A stretch of DNA of 10,972 bases, from contig JABDMN010000002.1 in NCBI GenBank assembly GCA_013001485.1, positions 1 to 10,972 on the forward strand, written 5' to 3'. The notes under the pieces are model-generated. The model saw only the letters and a list, made by a program, of their open reading frames with translations. It was not told where the DNA came from and did no database searches. The first letter of the stretch is position 1, and each line of letters opens with the position of its first letter. Shown piece by piece: positions 7,207 through 10,972 of this stretch. Source of the stretch: Acidimicrobiia bacterium. GTDB taxonomy: Bacteria; Actinomycetota; Acidimicrobiia; Spongiisociales; UBA5794. The translations under genes were made by a program, and so were the position numbers.

Positions 7207-8519
7207 GCCACCACCGTCGCTTCGAGGTCGGTGCCGTAGGCAGCGGTGATCTCGGCGGTCACCCAGTCCCCGGGCTTCCCCGAGTCGAGAAGGATCACGC
7301 CATCGATCTCCGGGGCCTGGCGATAGGAGCGCCCCACCGCGACGCCGTCCTCCACCTGGTCGATCAATACCTCGGCGGTCATCCCGATCCGCTCGGCATT
7401 GGACGCCGCGGTGATCTCCTCCTGGATGGCGTGGAGGTGCCTCAACCGTTCGGCCTTGGCGTCGGGATCGATCTGATCGGGTAGCTCGGCAGCCGGGGTG
7501 CCCTCCTCGGCCGAGTAGGGGAAGAACCCGGCCCAGTCGAGGCGCGCCGCTCTCACGAAGTCGGCCAGCTCGTCTACGTCGGCTTCGGTCTCGCCGGGGA
7601 AGCCGACAATGAAGCTGGAACGGGTCGCCGCCTCGGGGGTGGCGGCCCTGATGTCGGAGATCAGGTCGAGGTACTGGCTTCCGTCTCCCGGTCGACGCAT
7701 CGCCCGAAGCAGTCTCCCCGTCGCGTGCTGGAGCGATAGGTCGAAGTAGTCGACGATCACAGGGTTCGATGCCATCTCTTCGATGAGTGCAGGGCGGATC
7801 TCGCGCGGGTACAGGTAGTAGAGGCGAAGCCGCCGCAACCCGTCGACGTCGGTGACGAAACGCAAGAGATCGACGATGTCTCCCGGCGAATCGAGGTCTC
7901 GGCCGTAGGCGGCGAGGTCCTGGGCGACGAGGACCACCTCGCCGACTCCCGCCGCCGTGAGCTGCTCGATCTCGGTGCGGATGCTGATCGGTGCCCGCGA
8001 CCGTTGCTTGCCCCGAAACGACGGGATGGCGCAAAACGTGCAGCTCTTGTCACAGCCCTCGGCGCTCTTCACATACGCATAGGGCGTCGTCGGCGTCGGC
8101 CGGGCTATCTGGTGGAGGATGTCCATGGACGGAACGGGACGAATCCGTATCGGTTGCCACTCGGTCATGGTGTCGAGACGACCCACCAGCTCGCCGTACC
8201 GTTCGAGCCCGATGACGGCGTTGGCCTCGGGAAGCGCCTCGATCAACTCCTCTTCGTAGCGCTGCGCCATGCATCCCAGGACGACCAGCTTGGCGTCGTC
8301 GCGCTTGGCGTCGGCGTGACCCAGGATCGTGTCGATGGACTCGCGGCGGGCGTCCTCGATGAAGGCACAGGTGTTCACCATCACGACGTCGGCGGCTTCG
8401 GCCGAGAGCGCGCGCTGGTATCCCGCTTCGTCGAGCAGTGCCGTCAGCTTCTCGGAGTCGACCTCGTTCTTGGCGCAGCCGAGCGTCGTTAGCCAGACGG
8501 TGGGAGCAGGAGTCACCAT
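7203..8519 (-). CDS. rimO: Ribosomal protein S12 methylthiotransferase RimO
   Basis: RimO is a radical-SAM enzyme that adds a methylthio group to the conserved Asp of ribosomal protein S12. The 438-residue protein has the three auxiliary cluster cysteines C15 (TTLGCAKNEVDSE), C51 (NTCAFIEDAR) and C83 (LGCMAQRY). The radical-SAM motif is CDKSCTFC (C156, C160, C163), followed by AIPSFRGKQRSR. YLYPREI, DLSLQHATGRLLRAMRR and FIVGFPGETEADVDE follow, and then a C-terminal TRAM domain (about 375-438). GCAKNEVDSE and CAIPSFRG are RimO-type and set it apart from MiaB. The ATG lies 22 nt after the stop of the flavin reductase gene and lacks a good Shine-Dalgarno sequence. A TACACT element 7 nt upstream could give a leaderless transcript. 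The stop overlaps the GTG of cinA. pgsA, often found between rimO and cinA, is absent. Confidence 0.96.
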   Translation of the reverse strand: MVTPAPTVWLTTLGCAKNEVDSEKLTALLDEAGYQRALSAEAADVVMVNTCAFIEDARRESIDTILGHADAKRDDAKLVVLGCMAQRYEEELIEALPEANAVIGLERYGELVGRLDTMTEWQPIRIRPVPSMDILHQIARPTPTTPYAYVKSAEGCDKSCTFCAIPSFRGKQRSRAPISIRTEIEQLTAAGVGEVVLVAQDLAAYGRDLDSPGDIVDLLRFVTDVDGLRRLRLYYLYPREIRPALIEEMASNPVIVDYFDLSLQHATGRLLRAMRRPGDGSQYLDLISDIRAATPEAATRSSFIVGFPGETEADVDELADFVRAARLDWAGFFPYSAEEGTPAAELPDQIDPDAKAERLRHLHAIQEEITAASNAERIGMTAEVLIDQVEDGVAVGRSYRQAPEIDGVILLDSGKPGDWVTAEITAAYGTDLEATVVA

Positions 8520-8526
8520 GGCGGGC

Positions 8527-8532
8527 AGTGTA
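8527..8532 (-). promoter_or_regulatory. Candidate -10 element for a leaderless rimO transcript
   Basis: TACACT (TANNNT) ends exactly 7 nt before the rimO ATG on the minus strand. That spacing would put the transcription start at the A of the ATG, as is common in actinobacteria. No Shine-Dalgarno sequence and no convincing -35 are present. The element could be chance. Confidence 0.35.
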
Positions 8533-8541
8533 TGACGTCGC

Positions 8542-9063
8542 TCAGTCGGCCAGGGACCGGTATTTGCCCCTGAAGTACACCAGCGGATCGGGAAGCTCGG
8601 TGAGTTCGACTTCCTCGATGATGCCCTCGACCAACACCGAGTACGTCTCCTCCTCGCCAGATAGATAGGAGCAGTACATGCGGTTGGGGAGGTCGTCGAG
8701 CACGGGGCCGTACTCCGTCTGGGTCACGTCGCTGTCGATGAACAGGCCGCCTGGACTGGGGCGAAGCCCCGCAAAGACGTCGGCGAGCGGACCGTGACCG
8801 TCCTCACAGATGTGGACCACAAACCGGCCGGTCTCCTCCATGGCCTGGAACAGGTCGGTGGTTGGCCCGATCAGGGTGAACACCCGCGACGGTTCGCCTT
8901 CGGCGACCATCAGCGACGAAACCGTGAGCCCTGTTCGTCCGTCGGCGTCTCCGGCGGTGATGATGGTGATCGGAGACCCCAACCGGCCCCGGAATCGACG
9001 CACCGGGTCGCGGTCGGCGACCGGAGCCGCAAAGGGATGCTCGTCGTGGATTTCGCCCGTCAT
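8542..9063 (-). CDS. Flavin reductase-like, FMN-binding split-barrel protein
   Basis: This 173-residue protein belongs to the flavin reductase-like family (FMN-binding split barrel, Flavin_Reduct type). The family signature is seen as SPITIITAGDADGRTGLTVS (30-49), then SLMVAEGEPSRVFTLIGPTTDL (50-71) and FVVHICED (81-88). The C-terminal LVYFRGKYRSL (161-171) matches the YYRGRY-type ending of the family. Such proteins reduce free flavin with NAD(P)H to feed a partner monooxygenase, or act as small flavoproteins; no partner is seen in this window, so the substrate is unknown. The length is typical. The ATG overlaps the stop of the PHP gene (ATGA) and has GAGGTG 8 nt upstream (9072-9077). It is therefore translated together with the PHP-family phosphatase, and it lies 22 nt before rimO. 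Confidence 0.87.
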   Translation of the reverse strand: MTGEIHDEHPFAAPVADRDPVRRFRGRLGSPITIITAGDADGRTGLTVSSLMVAEGEPSRVFTLIGPTTDLFQAMEETGRFVVHICEDGHGPLADVFAGLRPSPGGLFIDSDVTQTEYGPVLDDLPNRMYCSYLSGEEETYSVLVEGIIEEVELTELPDPLVYFRGKYRSLAD

Positions 9064-9941
9064 TGCAGAGGCACCTCGATTGCGTTGCGATTCTCGAACC
9101 GGAGTCTGGTGGTGTAGCCGGCTGCTCTGGCGTACTCGATGGCCACGTCGCGATCACGGCCGCACTCCCCTGGCTCATGAGCATCAGACGCGAGCGTTAT
9201 CCCGACACCGGCAGCCCATGTCTCTGCCAGGAACTCGGGTGCCGGGTACATCTCGGCGACCGGCTTGTAGCGGCCGGCGGTGGACACCTCGATCGCCGTG
9301 CCGGATTCGGCGGCTGCAGCCGCCACCTTGCGATACCAATCGACGGGTGGCTCGGGGAGCCGATGGCCGAACTTCTTGATGACGTCGGCATGCGCCAGCA
9401 CATCGACGGCCCCGGACGCGGCAAGCGCGGTCTCCAGGGCGAAATAGTCGGCGTAGGCGGCCTCGACACCTCGTCGTTCGTATTCATGGACTACGTCGTC
9501 ATGGTCGACCGACCAGCCTCCCACCCAATGCACCGAGCCGATCAGGAAGTCGAACGGATATTGAGCCAGGTGGTCACAGACCGCTGCGATCGACTCGGGG
9601 AAGTAATCCACCTCGAGTCCGAGCTTCACCGGCAGACCCCTGTCCTTTGCCGCGACGACGGCAACGACGTAGTCCTCCAGGTTCAAGGCGCCGTCGGACG
9701 TGACGAAATCGCGCGACTGCGTTGCGAGATCCTGCCGCGGCTCCGCTTCCCAGAATGCCCCCAGGAGGTGGCTCACGTCGGCGCACCGATAGAAATGCTC
9801 GGTGAAACCCACTTCGTCCGCACCACGAGCGAGCGCTGTCTCGACGTACGCCTCGATGTGTCCAGGCGGGTACTCGCCGAGCGCGGGACCAGTCCCGTTG
9901 TACGGCCCGTGGGGGTGGAGATGAACGTGGTGGTCGCCCAT
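9060..9941 (-). CDS. PHP-domain phosphatase, probable histidinol-phosphatase (HisJ/HisK type)
   Basis: This 293-residue metal-dependent PHP-domain protein most resembles the histidinol-phosphatases that turn L-histidinol phosphate into L-histidinol in histidine synthesis. Metal-ligand motifs appear in family order: DHHVHLH near the N-terminus (H5, H7), FTEHFYR (E48-H49), GLEVDYF (E110, D112), IGSVHW (H138), LAHADVIKKFG (H184, D186) and ASDAHEP (D253, H255). The ATG at 9939-9941 puts the first motif at residues 3-9, as usual for the family. In-frame ATGs at 10004 and 10031 would overlap murI and add an unconserved extension. There is no Shine-Dalgarno sequence, but a TACGCT lies 7 nt upstream. 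The stop overlaps the flavin reductase gene (ATGA). No other his gene is in the window, so another PHP phosphoesterase role is possible. Confidence 0.88.
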   Translation of the reverse strand: MGDHHVHLHPHGPYNGTGPALGEYPPGHIEAYVETALARGADEVGFTEHFYRCADVSHLLGAFWEAEPRQDLATQSRDFVTSDGALNLEDYVVAVVAAKDRGLPVKLGLEVDYFPESIAAVCDHLAQYPFDFLIGSVHWVGGWSVDHDDVVHEYERRGVEAAYADYFALETALAASGAVDVLAHADVIKKFGHRLPEPPVDWYRKVAAAAAESGTAIEVSTAGRYKPVAEMYPAPEFLAETWAAGVGITLASDAHEPGECGRDRDVAIEYARAAGYTTRLRFENRNAIEVPLQ

Positions 9942-9948
9942 GGCGGCG

Positions 9949-9954
9949 AGCGTA
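9949..9954 (-). promoter_or_regulatory. Candidate -10 element for a leaderless PHP-gene transcript
   Basis: TACGCT (TANNNT) ends exactly 7 nt before the ATG at 9939-9941, the same geometry as at rimO. It lies in the 52-bp divergent gap with murI. There is no Shine-Dalgarno sequence and no good -35, so this is a motif-based guess. Confidence 0.4.
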
Positions 9955-9985
9955 GCGACGATGCGGCGGGCATCGGTGCTGGAAT

Positions 9986-9989
9986 GGAG
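9986..9989 (+). promoter_or_regulatory. Ribosome binding site of murI
   Basis: GGAG on the plus strand, 4 nt before the GTG at 9994. The spacing is short but it supports GTG 9994 over the in-frame ATGs at 9940 and 9961, which have no such element at a usable distance. Confidence 0.5.
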
Positions 9990-9993
9990 CACC

Positions 9994-10713
9994 GTGATTG
10001 GCATATTCGACTCAGGTGTGGGCGGTCTCACCGTGTGGCGTCACGTATCCGACGCCGCACCGCAGGCCGACCTCTGGTACCTCGCCGACCAGGCGAACGT
10101 GCCCTACGGACCGCGCCCACTCGACGAGGTGCGGTCCATCGTCACCGAAGTCACCGACCGTCTCGTGATGCTGGGCGCGTCGACGGTGGTCATGGCGTGC
10201 CACACGGCGTCGGCTGCTGCTCTCGAAGAGATGCGACAACGCCACCCGCACCTTTCGTTCGTAGGCCTCGAGCCCGCCATCAAACCCGCGACCGAGTGGA
10301 CTGAAACGGGGAGAGTCGGCGTGCTCGCCACCTCGACCACTCTCGACGGTCCGCTGTACGCCAGAGTCGTCGAGAGGTACGCCGGTGACGTCGAAGTGAT
10401 CACCAGACCTGCTCCCGAACTCGTGACGATGGTCGAGACCGGCGAGATCGACCCCGGCACAATCGAGGACGCCGTCATGCCCCTCGTCGACACGGGAATC
10501 GACGCCCTGGTCCTCGGCTGTACCCACTTTGGCTTCCTCGCCGACCACATCGCCGCGATCACCGGGTCGGACGTCAGGATCATCGACCCTGCCCCGGCCG
10601 TCGCGGCGCAGGTTCTGCGGGTGGCCGACCTGGAGGGTTCCGGTACGCGCAACTTCGAAACCACCGGCGATCAGCTCACTTTTGTCACCCAGCTGGAGCG
10701 GCTGCTCCACTGA
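9994..10713 (+). CDS. murI: Glutamate racemase MurI
   Basis: MurI makes D-glutamate for peptidoglycan by a two-cysteine, cofactor-free mechanism in the cytoplasm. From the GTG at 9994 the protein has 239 residues and starts MIGIFDSGVGGLTV, the canonical N-terminus with Asp6 and Ser7. Further motifs are NVPYGPRP (35-42), VVMACHTASA (66-75, C69), GLEPAIKPA (91-99) and ALVLGCTHFGFL (171-182, C176 and H178). Both catalytic cysteines are present. The residue after C69 is His, where most family members have Asn (CNTASA), and DQAN replaces the usual D-S/T-A-R/N. In-frame ATGs at 9940 and 9961 would add up to 18 residues and reach into the PHP gene, so GTG 9994 is preferred. It is divergent from the PHP gene and upstream of the desaturase gene. 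The related aspartate racemases lack the EPAIKP motif. Confidence 0.93.
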   Translation: MIGIFDSGVGGLTVWRHVSDAAPQADLWYLADQANVPYGPRPLDEVRSIVTEVTDRLVMLGASTVVMACHTASAAALEEMRQRHPHLSFVGLEPAIKPATEWTETGRVGVLATSTTLDGPLYARVVERYAGDVEVITRPAPELVTMVETGEIDPGTIEDAVMPLVDTGIDALVLGCTHFGFLADHIAAITGSDVRIIDPAPAVAAQVLRVADLEGSGTRNFETTGDQLTFVTQLERLLH

Positions 10714-10743
10714 CCGCTACCCGCGTGTAGGACCGGTGGTCTG

Positions 10744-10749
10744 TATGGT
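10744..10749 (+). promoter_or_regulatory. Candidate -10 element upstream of the desaturase gene
   Basis: TATGGT fits TANNNT with a good TAT start. It would place transcription start near 10756, leaving a leader of about 20 nt that contains the ribosome binding site. No convincing -35 is found 16-18 bp upstream. No terminator is visible between murI and this gene, so readthrough from murI is an alternative. Confidence 0.35.
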
Positions 10750-10764
10750 CACGGCGTCGCAAAG

Positions 10765-10770
10765 AGAGGG
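10765..10770 (+). promoter_or_regulatory. Ribosome binding site of the desaturase gene
   Basis: AGAGGG (within AAAGAGAGGG) lies 5 nt before the ATG at 10776-10778 and supports that start. Confidence 0.65.
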
Positions 10771-10775
10771 TGCGT

Positions 10776-10972
10776 ATGGCGAAGGACGAGGCTTTCGAAC
10801 TTGCCGAGGCGGTGACACCTGCGGTTGAAACGCTCATGGCCGAGCATCGCGAGCGCCGCGAGCACTGGTACGCCCACGAATACGTTCCGTGGGAGCAGGG
10901 CCGCAACTTCGTGTCCGAACCGAGGCAGGAGTCCGACGCTTCGCTGTCTCCAGACGTGCGCACCGCGCTCAT
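10776..10972 (+). CDS. Acyl-ACP desaturase, N-terminal part (cut by window edge)
   Basis: The first 65 codons read MAKDEAFELAEAVTPAVETL at the start, then LMAEHRERREHWYAHEYVPW at about residues 20-39 and EQGRNF after it. The HEYVPW-E-GRNF stretch is typical of the soluble di-iron acyl-ACP desaturases of actinobacteria (FA_desaturase_2 family, mycobacterial DesA1/DesA2 type). These enzymes introduce a double bond into acyl chains bound to acyl carrier protein. The di-iron ligands (EENRH and related motifs) would lie beyond the window, so activity cannot be judged. The ATG has an AGAGGG ribosome binding site. The gene starts 62 nt after murI on the same strand. The family call rests on a short N-terminal match and is good but not final. 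Confidence 0.82.
   Translation, partial: MAKDEAFELAEAVTPAVETLMAEHRERREHWYAHEYVPWEQGRNFVSEPRQESDASLSPDVRTAL

Noticed and set aside
7207..8034. N-terminal extension of cinA reaching into rimO
   Set aside because: The extra 276 residues are rich in Arg/Gly/Pro and are out-of-frame rimO sequence. The GTG at 7206 gives the standard CinA N-terminus.
9063..10304. 413-codon plus-strand frame across the PHP gene and into murI
   Set aside because: It shadows the PHP gene and runs in another frame through murI; no recognisable domain.
10714..10775. Terminator between murI and the desaturase gene
   Set aside because: Only a 4-bp GACC/GGTC stem and a short direct repeat are present, without a T-run.
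1..10972. Mobile element, CRISPR array, tRNA/rRNA gene or novel defence system
   Set aside because: I found no transposase or integrase motif, no regular direct repeats and no tRNA-like cloverleaf. Nearly all sequence is accounted for by recognised housekeeping genes.

Overview
This window looks like an ordinary chromosomal segment of a high-GC bacterium, most likely an actinobacterium and perhaps near the Acidimicrobiia. That placement is inference. It rests on GC-rich codon use, a CGAAC-N4-GTTCG SOS operator of the Gram-positive/actinobacterial type, a FA_desaturase_2-type acyl-ACP desaturase, possible leaderless starts, and RNase Y beside recA. I see no insertion sequence, prophage, CRISPR array, toxin-antitoxin pair or defence cassette. 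All genes have recognisable families and no undescribed system is evident.

Layout: ten of the twelve genes lie on the minus strand, so read them from high to low coordinates. From a 52-bp divergent gap at 9942-9993, the left-going set is a PHP-family phosphatase (9060-9941), a flavin reductase-like protein (8542-9063), rimO (7203-8519), cinA (5980-7206) and thpR (5435-5983). Most junctions overlap by 4 nt; a 22-nt gap before rimO is the exception. A 123-bp gap then carries a recA promoter with a LexA box inside its spacer. It is followed by recA (4274-5311), a 231-bp intergenic region rich in inverted repeats, and the tightly packed rny (2513-4042), miaB (1125-2513), miaA (214-1128) and dapF (1-226, cut by the window edge). 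On the plus strand, murI (9994-10713) and the start of an acyl-ACP desaturase gene (10776 to the edge) read to the right.

Functions: the region joins translation quality (MiaA then MiaB modify tRNA A37; RimO modifies ribosomal protein S12), RNA turnover (RNase Y), recombination and SOS response (RecA), cofactor recycling (CinA), cell-wall precursors (MurI gives D-Glu; DapF gives meso-DAP) and unsaturated fatty acid synthesis. The order rimO-cinA-thpR-recA-rny-miaB-miaA-dapF resembles a conserved neighbourhood in Gram-positive genomes, here without pgsA between rimO and cinA and without recX after recA.

Most worth a second look: the SOS box embedded in the recA promoter, the structured recA-rny spacer, a MurI with His in place of the usual Asn after its first catalytic Cys, and two possible leaderless starts with identical spacing.
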